A stretch of 64,000 nucleotides of DNA from an uncultured Oscillospiraceae bacterium (GTDB lineage Bacteria; Bacillota; Clostridia; Oscillospirales; Acutalibacteraceae), in contig UQLR01000013.1 of the NCBI GenBank assembly GCA_900541975.1, positions 1 to 64,000 on the forward strand, given 5' to 3'. Positions within the stretch are counted from its first letter, which is position 1; every line of letters starts with the position of its first letter. The translations under genes and the position numbers were made by a program. This document shows positions 7,679 to 16,100 of the stretch, piece after piece. Below the pieces are notes generated by a model. The model worked only from the letters and a program-made list of their open reading frames with translations. It was not told the origin of the DNA and searched no databases.

Positions 7679-9460
7679 ATGAAAAAAGTAAATAAAAATA
7701 AAAAAAGCAGTTCACCCGGCTTGACAAAAAAGATATTACGAGATATAGGAAACAAAAAGCTACTGATTGTTTCATCTATTGTAATAATTGCCGCTGCCAA
7801 AATATGCCTTTCGATTGCTCCTAAAATATCGGGAGGAATAACAGATTTTCTGGCACAGGCGGTTGTGACAGGGGATTTTCAAATTCCATGGATCATAGTG
7901 CAATGTCTGCTGCTTGCTGTGCTCTATCTGTTCGGTAATGGAGCAGACGGAATTGTAAACCGGAATATGGTAAAAATATCGCAGACGCTTTCCCGCAAGC
8001 TGAGAAACGACGCACAAAGAAAATTAAACCGTCTGGATTTTAATTATCTCGACACACATCCGGCGGGCGATATACTTTCAAGAGTTACAAATGACGTGCT
8101 GACTTTGTCAAACAGTATAGAATCAACCTTACCGACGCTTGTGGGGCAATTTATACTGCTTGTCGGCGTTGTAGTCATGATGATTGTCACAAATCCAACG
8201 CTTACGCTGATTTATGCCGTCACACTTCCGATCAGTTTTTGGATTACCTCGCTGATTGCAAAAAAGACGGGCGTACAGTTCAAAAAACAGCAGGATGCAA
8301 TGGGAAATCTGAATGCGATGGTTTCAGACGTATATTCCAATCATATGATTTTGAAGGCATACGGATGCGAAAAAAGCAAGTCGGAGGACTTTGAAAACCT
8401 TAATAAAGAATTCTATCGTACATATGTTAAATCAAGATTTTTGTCGGGCTTTATGATCCCTATAGGCGTACTGGCAAACAACGTGTCCTATATTGTTTTG
8501 TGCGTGGCAGGAGGGCTTATGCTGATTAATCAAAGCCTGTCCATAGGTGAATTTCAGGCGTTCCTGTTTTATGGCAATATGATAGGCTCTCCGCTGTCGT
8601 CGTTTGCAAACTCCATAAATAACATGCAAAACGGTATATCCGCTTTACAGAGAATTTATGAATTTCTTGACGAAGAGGAAATGCCTGAAGAAAAGCCTGC
8701 CCTTACTATAGATCCTGATGCGATTAAAGGCGAGGTAAGATTTGAACATGTAAAATTTGGATATGTACCTGGAAAGACGTTGATGAAAGATGTGTCGCTT
8801 ACTGCAAAGCCCGGTATGACTATGGCGGTTGTAGGGCCGTCCGGCGCTGGAAAAACAACGCTGATTAATTTGCTTATGAGATTTTATGATATCGACGCAG
8901 GGCATATATATCTGGACGGAAAGGACACCTCAAAGCTTTCAAAGGATAATTTAAGAAGCGCTTTTGGTATGGTTTTGCAGGATACCTGGATTTTCGATGG
9001 AACAATTGCAGAAAACATTGGCTATGGCAAGCGGGATGCTACTCGCGAAGAAATTATAGAAGCGGCCAGGCTTGTGCGATGTGATACCTTTATTGATAAA
9101 CTGCCTGAAGGCTATGATACGCATATAAGCGAGGAAAACTCGGCTTTATCGTCCGGGGAAAAGCAACTTCTCGCAATAGCGCGAACCGTACTTGCCAATC
9201 CGCCTATTCTCATTCTTGATGAGGCAACCTCTCAAGTTGATACAAAGACGGAACTTTTAATCACGCAGGCAATGGAAAAAATGATGGAAAACAAAACGAG
9301 CTTTATCATAGCGCATAGGCTGTTTACTATCCGCAATGCCCAGGCTATTATATTTATGGTTGACGGGGATATTAAAGAGGTTGGGTCGCACGAAGAACTG
9401 CTTGCAAAGAAAGGGTTGTACGCTTCTATGTATAGCAGCGCCGCCGACAGTATTGAATAA
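7679..9460 (+). CDS. ABC exporter half-transporter, catalytic subunit
   Basis: Partner of the preceding gene, 593 residues: a basic N-terminal tail, a six-helix membrane domain and an ATPase domain. Walker A is GPSGAGKTT (about 386), Walker B LILDEATSQVD with the catalytic Glu (about 513), and H-loop IIAHRLFT (about 544) intact. Its signature motif is weakened to LSSGEKQ. A weak signature here and a dead Walker B in the partner fall in the same composite site, as in BmrCD or TM287/288; the other composite site is intact. It is the last gene of the operon, ended by an inverted repeat at 9461. Cargo is probably the product of the GH3/CapA enzymes. Confidence 0.9.
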   Translation: MKKVNKNKKSSSPGLTKKILRDIGNKKLLIVSSIVIIAAAKICLSIAPKISGGITDFLAQAVVTGDFQIPWIIVQCLLLAVLYLFGNGADGIVNRNMVKISQTLSRKLRNDAQRKLNRLDFNYLDTHPAGDILSRVTNDVLTLSNSIESTLPTLVGQFILLVGVVVMMIVTNPTLTLIYAVTLPISFWITSLIAKKTGVQFKKQQDAMGNLNAMVSDVYSNHMILKAYGCEKSKSEDFENLNKEFYRTYVKSRFLSGFMIPIGVLANNVSYIVLCVAGGLMLINQSLSIGEFQAFLFYGNMIGSPLSSFANSINNMQNGISALQRIYEFLDEEEMPEEKPALTIDPDAIKGEVRFEHVKFGYVPGKTLMKDVSLTAKPGMTMAVVGPSGAGKTTLINLLMRFYDIDAGHIYLDGKDTSKLSKDNLRSAFGMVLQDTWIFDGTIAENIGYGKRDATREEIIEAARLVRCDTFIDKLPEGYDTHISEENSALSSGEKQLLAIARTVLANPPILILDEATSQVDTKTELLITQAMEKMMENKTSFIIAHRLFTIRNAQAIIFMVDGDIKEVGSHEELLAKKGLYASMYSSAADSIE

Positions 9461-9496
9461 TTTCACAAATATTTTTAAATGAAAATATTTGTGAAA
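9461..9496 (+). terminator. Perfect 15-bp inverted repeat at end of the GH3/ABC operon
   Basis: TTTCACAAATATTTT at 9461-9475 pairs perfectly with 9482-9496 around a 6-base loop, starting on the base after the stop codon. It is AT-rich and lacks a separate T run, so it could be a terminator, a mRNA 3' stabiliser or an operator. The stretch 9497-9654 contains no recognisable gene. Confidence 0.6.
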
Positions 9497-9654
9497 GGAG
9501 GCTTTCTGAAACAAATTATATAAGAGTTAATACCGTATCTGATTCAGGGATGCAGTATTTCCTTCGTCCTCCCAAAAACAAAGGGCCAGTGTTTAGATGA
9601 ACACCGATAAGGAAGTATCAAAAACATACGAGCTTAACGGCTGACAAACAGGAA

Positions 9655-9704
9655 AGCAACAAGAAACTCACGCTCAAGTTAAAGAGCGTGAGTTTCTTGT
9701 TGCT
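9655..9704. terminator. 21-bp perfect hairpin terminator, serves the reverse-strand gene
   Basis: Arms 9655-9675 and 9684-9704 are perfectly complementary over 21 bp with an 8-base loop. It begins at the stop codon of the reverse-strand gene 9704-10639 and lies between convergent transcription units, so it can act in both directions. T-rich sequence follows on the + strand side. Confidence 0.75.
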
Positions 9705-10639
9705 TATTTCTTTTTGTTGTTATTAGCCATTTCTGCAATCTGCATTAAATTGCTAAAAGATTCTGGGTTTCGGAGTAACTCTGGAAGTAATACTTTCATC
9801 ATAATTGTGTCAGCCGATTCTGTTTTTGCTGCATTGCTTAAGCTAGTTTGCATAATTGTCTGTAAGGTTTCATTATCTTTTTTTGAAATTTCGGTTTTTA
9901 AATCTGCAATAGAATCTTGAATTTGATAAAGTATAGGTAATAAACCAGAAAATGTTTTGTCATTTTTGTCATTTGCATTTCCATCTGATTCGTCAGCAGA
10001 TTCAAAAGAAATTGCTGAAATTGTTTGTTGCAGGCGTTCTTTAATAGCCTCAACACTATCCAAATCAGTTAGGTCATATTCAAAAGTCCGAATGGTATTC
10101 ACGTCAAAGGGTAGATTTTCTCCTTTACATTTGAGGTGAATAATAGGTTTCCCGGTACACTTTCTATAACCCATCTCGTAAAAAACATTAGGATTATGTC
10201 CTGAGATATCTGCGATGACCAAATCGGCAGATAAAAGTTTATCAATGATCGTTTGTGTTATTGAATCCGAATCATTAATCTGGTCTACTCTTTCGACGCT
10301 TAAACCACAACTTTGGCACACCGGATTAATGATGTGCTTTAACAATTTATCTGCATTTGTTCTAATTTCGCTACCTTCTTCGCCAATCGGAGAAACTACA
10401 AAACAATATTTCATGTTATCTGCACCTCTACTTTCTTTTGCAAGCATATATATTGCTCGGTCAATTTTAATGATAGTTTTATTTCTCAACAAAGTATTGA
10501 TCGATCCAGCAAATTGCCCCTCGCTATATTCCGTTGCACCACATTGCTCTAAATAGATTTTCATCTCCTGCACGGAATGAGATTTCATGTCAGCAAGAAG
10601 ATCTAAGATGATTTCTTGTAATCTTGCGCTCGTTATCAA
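9704..10639 (-). CDS. Winged-helix plus nucleotide-binding (deoxyribosyltransferase/TIR-like) protein
   Basis: A 311-residue protein. Residues about 1-65 look like a winged helix (SARLQEIILDLLADMKSHS; FAGSINTLLRNKTIIKID). Residues about 75-215 form a Rossmann-like domain opening with YCFVVSPIGEEGSEIR and carrying ADLVIADISGHNPNVFYEMG, the pattern of nucleoside 2-deoxyribosyltransferase-like and TIR-like sensor or NADase folds. The C-terminus (about 225-311) is helical, lysine-rich and low-complexity. TTG at 10639 is chosen: a strong promoter (10664-10692) overlaps the longer reading frame, and AAAGGG is spaced 9 bases before the TTG. It is monocistronic beside mobile debris, which fits a defence or stress role, but this is not shown. 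Confidence 0.72.
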   Translation of the reverse strand: MITSARLQEIILDLLADMKSHSVQEMKIYLEQCGATEYSEGQFAGSINTLLRNKTIIKIDRAIYMLAKESRGADNMKYCFVVSPIGEEGSEIRTNADKLLKHIINPVCQSCGLSVERVDQINDSDSITQTIIDKLLSADLVIADISGHNPNVFYEMGYRKCTGKPIIHLKCKGENLPFDVNTIRTFEYDLTDLDSVEAIKERLQQTISAISFESADESDGNANDKNDKTFSGLLPILYQIQDSIADLKTEISKKDNETLQTIMQTSLSNAAKTESADTIMMKVLLPELLRNPESFSNLMQIAEMANNNKKK

Positions 10640-10663
10640 ACCATCACGCCCTTTCTTGCAGAT

Positions 10664-10692
10664 ATAATAGCATATTCCTTGCGGTAATGCAA
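10664..10692 (-). promoter_or_regulatory. Sigma-A promoter with palindromic operator for the 9704-10639 gene
   Basis: On the reverse strand, TTGCAT (10687-10692) and TATTAT (10664-10669) are 17 bp apart. CTTGC and GCAAG arms flank the -35 end (CTTGCATTACCGCAAG), and further TGCAAG/CTTGCA copies lie upstream and downstream. This suggests repressor binding, perhaps autoregulation by the winged helix. Its position excludes the longer start of the gene. Confidence 0.65.
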
Positions 10693-10770
10693 GATATTTT
10701 TTTAGGATAAATCCAAGATTGCAAGATTTTTTCGCTATATACTGTTCGAGCGGTGTATAGCACAATCGAT

Positions 10771-10884
10771 TCTACGCATTTAGGGTAAGATATTTGGGGA
10801 GCGGTGGTAAGATCCTATCATCATTATGGATAGCACAATAAAAAGCCTTAGAAATCAAGGGAGTTTATCTCCTAAATGCGTAGA
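10771..10884. repeat. 114-bp unit with 14-bp terminal inverted repeats (MITE-like)
   Basis: TCTACGCATTTAGG at 10771-10784 is exactly inverted at 10871-10884. CACAATC occurs at 10761-10767 and again at 10885-10891, close to the two ends, resembling an imperfect target duplication. There is no coding capacity inside. It may be a small non-autonomous transposable unit or a paired binding site. Confidence 0.45.
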
Positions 10885-10905
10885 CACAATCACCATAATA
10901 TCAGT

Positions 10906-10933
10906 GGGCGCAAGCAGTTTTCTGCTTGCGCCC
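10906..10933. terminator. GC-rich 12-bp hairpin
   Basis: GGGCGCAAGCAG (10906-10917) pairs with 10922-10933 around TTTT. There is no T run on either side. It lies between the MITE-like unit and the end of the sigma/HTH gene pair. Confidence 0.5.
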
Positions 10934-10950
10934 CGCTTAATTACCACACA

Positions 10951-11021
10951 GCAAAGACGGAGGAAGCCGTCAAGGGCGCGAAGCGTTCATCTTGACCCTT
11001 GACGGCTTCCTTTGGCTTTGC
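10951..11021 (-). terminator. Terminator hairpin of the sigma factor/HTH gene pair
   Basis: A 16-bp perfect stem (10961-10976 with 10996-11011) is extended by GCAAAG (10951-10956) pairing with CTTTGC (11016-11021). It begins at the stop codon of the reverse-strand HTH gene and closes its transcript. Confidence 0.65.
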
Positions 11022-11257
11022 TATTTCTTGACTACAATGGCTTCCACCAACTTTGCCTGCAAGCGGTGCTTCATATACTCATCGATGCCGATGTGCGGCA
11101 AACCGTTTTTATCATAGAGTGTTCGTGTGCAAATCTTGTTGATGTAACGGTCATAATACCGCAAGACGCGCTCCAATGCGAACGGATCACCGGCGCGGGC
11201 CGCTTCGATCACGTCCATTGGCAAAAGCATTCTGCCGTTAAAAGTTGCTTGCTTCAT
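11021..11257 (-). CDS. Small helix-turn-helix protein of conjugative-element type
   Basis: A 78-residue protein with an N-terminal segment IEAARAGDPFALERVLRYYD typical of the small HTH proteins that follow the sigma-like regulator in Tn916/Tn1549-family elements. Its ATG begins one base after the stop codon of the sigma-like gene at 11259, so the two are translationally coupled. No integrase or conjugation gene of that element remains nearby, so the pair is probably a remnant or a locally retained regulatory module. Confidence 0.75.
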   Translation of the reverse strand: MKQATFNGRMLLPMDVIEAARAGDPFALERVLRYYDRYINKICTRTLYDKNGLPHIGIDEYMKHRLQAKLVEAIVVKK

Positions 11258-11258
11258 G

Positions 11259-11687
11259 TTAGTGCCTGACTTCTTTGGATTGTAAGTCTTTCTGCAATTC
11301 GTTCAGGGCTTTGGTGCGGTGCCGCTGGACGGCGCTGCGGGACATTCCCACAAGGCTGCCGATCTCACTGTCTGCCAGCTCTAACACACAATGCAGGATT
11401 AAAATGCCTTGCTCCTGTTCCGGCAGACTGGCAAAGGCGTCAGCCACCAGCTCGTCCCGGATATGTAAGGCATAGCCATAGGCCGTGAATAGGATGCTGT
11501 CGCTTGGGTATTCGTCCACCGTGCAGAGCTTGCCCATTTCATGCTGCGGCAAGGAACTGAACTCGGTTTCCCGGTTCCGCTGGTGGGCCAAATCCCGCAG
11601 GTGGGTTCTGGCCTCGTTGCGGAGAACGGTTTTGCAGAAAGCGTCAAACCGGCAGCGTTCTCCATAACCATCAGGAGTGTACTTCAT
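11259..11687 (-). CDS. Sigma-70-like regulator of conjugative-element type
   Basis: A 142-residue ECF-like sigma factor of the kind carried by Tn916/Tn1549-type elements. Region 4 is visible as LPEQEQGILILHCVLELADS followed by the helix-turn-helix GSLVGMSRSAVQRHRTKALN. The chosen start (ATG 11685-11687) follows GGGGGTGAG; the open frame upstream is GC-rich, has no ribosome site and does not look like this family. In intact elements it controls excision or transfer genes; here its targets are missing or elsewhere. Confidence 0.82.
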   Translation of the reverse strand: MKYTPDGYGERCRFDAFCKTVLRNEARTHLRDLAHQRNRETEFSSLPQHEMGKLCTVDEYPSDSILFTAYGYALHIRDELVADAFASLPEQEQGILILHCVLELADSEIGSLVGMSRSAVQRHRTKALNELQKDLQSKEVRH

Positions 11688-12168
11688 CTTCTCACCCCCG
11701 ATCTGCGGGAGAGTGAGAAGCCGGGGCCGGTTGCGCCGCCCCCTGTGTCCATGTTGCTGCGGAAATTTCGGCCCGCACCGAAAGGCCGCAGGAACCGACA
11801 AAATTCACCCGTCAAGTCGTAGATCCACCGGGCGGAAATGAAAGCGATATGAAGTTGACCTACATGGTATAATACATATTTTTGGCCGGAGTTATCCCCT
11901 ATTGGGCACAGGCTTTTTTTAAGAAGTTGTTCCGTTGAAAAGCAAGTCGTATCAGCATGGTAGCTCCCTCCGCGGGCCGCCGATCCTGCGCCGGACAAAA
12001 GGAAAACGACAGCCTTGATTTCTCAAAGCCGCCGCTGGGTCATATGGGCGCATCAAAAGGGCTACTGTAGGGAGAGGCTACGTAAGGAAGTAGCCTCTCC
12101 CAAGTGCTTTGTAATCAGCCAGATTGATTGAAATTGTAGGAAAATCAATATATTTGGAGGATTACATA
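11688..12168. other. Gene-free stretch of mobile-element sequence with one hairpin
   Basis: No credible gene is visible in these 480 bases; the open frames lack ribosome sites and protein-like composition. A strong 12-bp hairpin (GGGAGAGGCTAC at 12070-12081 with 12090-12101) sits ahead of the TnpV gene and may be an element terminus or terminator. GC content is higher than in the flanks around 11700-11830, suggesting joined pieces of different origin. Confidence 0.5.
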
Positions 12169-12546
12169 ATGGAAAACAGAATTTATAACGAGCAGAACGG
12201 TTTATGGTACGAAAAGCAGGTCGATTACTATTTGCCTTGTCTGGCACTCCCCAAAGCAGAAAATCAGCCTGTCGGTGTATGGGGACAGCGACACGCACGA
12301 TATTTGAAAGAACATCGCAAGGTTTTGTATATGAACCTGCTGACAAGCGGAAATTTAAATTCTCATCTTGCAGAAATTGATAAGCAGGCTGAGGATATGT
12401 TTTCTCGGTTGGTAAAGGAAATGGCAGAAAAGCAAGGTGTTACCGAACAGTTAAAGGCAAGTGAGCCGATGCTGTGGGTGGACAAAATGAACGCAATTCG
12501 CAATGCCGCTATGGAAGTGGTCAACAGCGAGGCGATTTTCGTATGA
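12169..12546 (+). CDS. tnpV: Transposon-encoded protein TnpV
   Basis: A 125-residue protein matching the TnpV family of Tn4451/Tn4453-type transposons: it opens NRIYNEQNGLWYEKQVDYYL and continues with GVWGQRHARYLKEHRKVLY. Function is not established in the family. GGAGG at 12156-12160 sets the ATG at 12169. Its stop overlaps the start of the next small gene. The transposon's TnpX-like recombinase is not adjacent; a truncated recombinase of that type lies at 21712. Confidence 0.82.
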   Translation: MENRIYNEQNGLWYEKQVDYYLPCLALPKAENQPVGVWGQRHARYLKEHRKVLYMNLLTSGNLNSHLAEIDKQAEDMFSRLVKEMAEKQGVTEQLKASEPMLWVDKMNAIRNAAMEVVNSEAIFV

Positions 12547-12716
12547 GAACAACGAAATATTATCTCTACTTGACCGATGAAGAATATCGCCTTGTGTTGC
12601 AATCGTTAGTTTCATTCAAAAATAGTCTTATCCGTGAAAGCAGATACACCGATGCAGTTGATGAACTTATCATTAAATTCTCAAAGGCAAAGGCAAAGAA
12701 AATACGAATAGCATAA
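12543..12716 (+). CDS. Small TnpV-associated protein, unknown function
   Basis: A 57-residue basic protein opening MRTTKYYLYLTDEEYRLVLQ. Its ATG overlaps the stop of tnpV (ATGA), a standard coupling arrangement, and it ends just before a hairpin. Short proteins of this kind commonly follow tnpV in gut Firmicutes transposons. I cannot assign a function. Confidence 0.6.
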   Translation: MRTTKYYLYLTDEEYRLVLQSLVSFKNSLIRESRYTDAVDELIIKFSKAKAKKIRIA

Positions 12717-12720
12717 AATT

Positions 12721-12756
12721 ATGGAGGTCGATACCGTCAAAAGTATCGACCTCCAT
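12721..12756 (+). terminator. 14-bp perfect hairpin after the tnpV genes
   Basis: ATGGAGGTCGATAC (12721-12734) pairs perfectly with 12743-12756 around an 8-base loop, four bases after the stop codon at 12716. It lacks a T run, so it may be a weak terminator or element end. Confidence 0.55.
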
Positions 12757-13104
12757 TGTCGTATTGCCTATTGTGTTGTAACGCTTTCGGGTGTCAATTT
12801 CCTTGCCATACAAGGCTTATTAAGGCTTGTTTTTCAGGCAGTAATTTTATATTACTTGCTTGGCTTTGGCTGATATAGGCGTTACACAAGTGCTGAAAAC
12901 GCACCATAACGCCACAATATGAAAAAGTAATGATTTAGGTATAAACACCTTACCCCCCCTCAAAGTGCAGACTGAAAAAACGGCTTAAATAAAGGCTATT
13001 TTAAACCTGAAATTTCGACTATGCAAATCAAGGGCGAGGATACTTTCAGTGGTATCTTCGCCATTTGCCTAAACATATGTTGATATAACAATTTTTTACA
13101 CCCA
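12757..13104. other. Intergenic stretch with one hairpin, no gene
   Basis: No gene is supported. A nested hairpin is present: GCAAAT (13023-13028) with 13063-13068, and inside it GGCGAGGATAC (13033-13043) with 13052-13062 (one mismatch). A run of eight C occurs near 12951-12958. The stretch separates the tnpV module from the direct-repeat cassette. Confidence 0.45.
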
Positions 13105-13138
13105 TTTTACTCTACAATGATTTCGAATTTTACACACA
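13105..13138 (+). repeat. Left copy of a 34-bp direct repeat bounding a 4.2-kb cassette
   Basis: 13105-13138 and 17278-17311 agree at 31 of 34 positions, including an unbroken 21-base identity at 13118-13138 / 17291-17311 (TGATTTCGAATTTTACACACA). The two copies bracket the lamin-tail surface protein, a pseudogene and a small membrane protein. The left copy also supplies the presumed -35 of the surface protein's promoter. Confidence 0.7.
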
Positions 13139-13149
13139 AAATGTATAAT
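13122..13149 (+). promoter_or_regulatory. Promoter of the surface-protein gene
   Basis: TATAAT at 13144-13149 is a consensus -10. TTCGAA at 13122-13127, 16 bp upstream, is a poor -35 and lies within the direct repeat. A GGAG ribosome site at 13167-13170 and the ATG at 13181 follow. Confidence 0.5.
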
Positions 13150-13180
13150 AAACTTAATTCTGTAAAGGAGAGATTAAAAT

Positions 13181-16100
13181 ATGAAGAAAAAAAGAATGTT
13201 AAGCATAGTTCTTGCAATGCTGATGATGACTACATCAGTACCATTTGTAAGTGCAGCAGAAAGTGGCAACACTATCTTTATTAACGAGATTGAATCAGAC
13301 AGTGCAGAAACCAACGATTATATTGAACTAATCAATATAGGTACAACCGATGTTAATATTAGTGGTTGGTTTGTATCTGACAACAAAGAGCTCGAAAGAT
13401 TGTCAGATGGAAGTACAAAGAAATTTGAAGAAGGTACAGTAATTAAAGCTGGTGAACTTCTTGTAGTTGAGCTTGACCAAGAAGGTCAAATAGAATTTGC
13501 ACTTGGAAAAAATGACAGTGCTATTTTATACAATGCAAATTCCGAAGTGGTAGATAGCCACACCTATACAGGTCACGCTGTTGGCACATATTCAAGAGTG
13601 CCGGATGGCACTGGTGCATTTGTAGATTTGGCTGCTACAAAGGGTGCATTGAACATTGTAGATGCACCTGCTGAATCTGAAGGTAAACTTGTAATCAATG
13701 AAATTAACTCTTCCCCTGATGACTGGGTAGAAGTAATGAATATCGGTGAAACTGATTTAGATGTTTCAGGATATGAAATCAGAGATAATTCAGATGACCA
13801 TCGTTGGAAATTTCCAAGCGGTACAACAGTAAAAGCCGGAGAGTTGTTTTTGGTAAAAGCAGACTCTATGGGACTAATATATAATGACGCAACTGATAGC
13901 TATGAAGAGAATAATTTTGATGCAGCTATTGGTATCGGTTCGGGTGACTCTATCAGACTTTATGATGGCAACAGCAATCTTTTGGATAGCCATAGTTGGA
14001 CAGAACACGCAAGCTATGATGGAGATGCAGCTAAGGCATCGCTTGGTCGTTATCCTGATGGAACAGGAAGTTTTTGCTTAATGCCTGAGACCGCCGGTTC
14101 TACGAACACTTGGTATAAACCTGCTATTGTTCTCAATGAAGTGGAGTCTGACGGTGATGATAATGACTGGGTGGAAATTTATAACAACAGTGCTGAGCCG
14201 GTTGACATTTCCGGTTGGTATATTTTAGATAATGACCCTGTTGGTCATAAGGCTGAAATTACACCGGTTTCCGATGGAACAATTCTTCAACCTAACTCTC
14301 ATTTTGTTTTTGAGGGAAATCAGCATTTTGCGTTCGGTTTGGGAAAAAACGATACGGTGACAGTTTTTAATAAGGATGGAGCCGTTATTGATGAATATGT
14401 TTGGAGTGGACACGCTGTTGGTGTCTATGCTCGTGTTCCTGATGGTACAGGTGAGTTCATAGATTTTGAAGCATCTACTAAGGGGAAAGCTAATGTAATC
14501 ACAAATCCAGTGATTCTGAATGAAATTCAGTCTAATGACCCTAACGGTGGTGCTGACTGGATTGAACTTGCGAATCCTACAAATGCTACGATTGATATTT
14601 CCGGTATTGTTATTAAGGACAACGACGATACACACAGTTATATAATCCCCGACGGAACTACGATTGAGGCAAATGGTTATTTGATTTTGACAAGCGATTC
14701 TTTTGGATTCGGACTTGGTAAGAACGATTCAGTAAGACTTTTTGAAAATGATTTATTGATTGCAAGCACTACTTGGGTAGAACACACCTCACCAACTTGG
14801 GGACTTTATCCAGATGTAAAAGGAACTGAATATCGCAATACATTGGAAGCAACTCCGGGAACAGCGAATAAGTTTGCAGGTATTCCCGATATCATTGATT
14901 GGGCAGGAGATAATTCGACTATTATTTATGACGTAGAATCAATGTTCTTAGAAGATTCCTCAGGACTTGATTTCCACAACGGACAGCTTTATGCAGTAGA
15001 TAACGGAACAGGAAAGTTTTGGATTTTAGATGTAGCCAAGGATGGCAAGCTTACATTCGCAAATGGTTTTGAGAACGGAAAGCGTGTGCAGTTCCAAAAG
15101 GATGCTGGAAACACAAACGCTGCAGGTCCTGACTCTGAAGGTATTACTGTTGATGGAGATGGATTTGTATATTTAGCTTGTGAACGTGATAATTCTGCTA
15201 AAGGTGTTAATTACAATGTAATATTAAAAGTAGATCCAAAAACAGAAGGTTCAAGTCTTGTTTCAATTAAAGAATGGGATTTAACTGCTTCTTTACCACA
15301 GGTTTCAGCAAATATGGGTATTGAATCTGTAGAATGGGTTTCCAATGCTGAGGTTGAAGGAAAACTCTTTGATAAAAATACGAATGCTGCCTTTGACAGT
15401 AAAAATTATGCAAACGCAGTATCAAATGGTGTATTCTTTGTGGCACTTGAAGATAACGGACACATTTATGCTTATGTTTTAAACGAAGATGGTTCTGTAA
15501 TTCAGATTGCTGATATTGACAGTAAAATCGGCGGTGCTATGGCTTTAGATTATGATACATATGAAGATACATTATGGGTTGCTTCTGATAACGGATATAA
15601 CAATATGGCTGCTAAAATTGTATTTAATGGTGGAGAAGAGCCAAACATTGTCCACGTAAAGCCGGCAACTGGTGTCGATGCTACTCGTAACTATGAAGGT
15701 TTTGCGATTGCAAGTGTTGATTATACCCTTAATGGAAACAGACCTGTTTACCGATTTGAAGACGGTGTAACAAGTGGTTCACTTCTTGTAGGAAGCGTTA
15801 GTTGTGATTATGTTCCTCACAGCCATAATTATAATGAATTAAAGAGTGATGTTACGGGACATTGGTATGAATGTGAATGTGGTGATGTATCTGGAAGAAC
15901 GAATCACTCCGCTAATGATGACGGTGACTGCACCACAGATGTTCTTTGTGATGTGTGTAATTACAAGATGATTAATGCTGAAGCATCACACACGGGCGGT
16001 CAGGCTACTTGTACCGAAAAAGCAGTTTGTGATAATTGCGGAAGCTCTTATGGGACTTTGGCTGAACACACTTACGGTACTGAATGGAAGAATGACAAAG

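Noticed and set aside
10640..10765. 42-codon N-terminal extension of the winged-helix protein
   Set aside because: It overlaps a consensus promoter (10664-10692) and the MITE border, and a ribosome site fits TTG 10639 instead.
11684..11998. 104-codon reverse-strand open frame upstream of the sigma factor
   Set aside because: No ribosome site, overlaps the sigma gene start, and its composition is Gly/Arg/Ser-rich as expected of non-coding GC-rich sequence.
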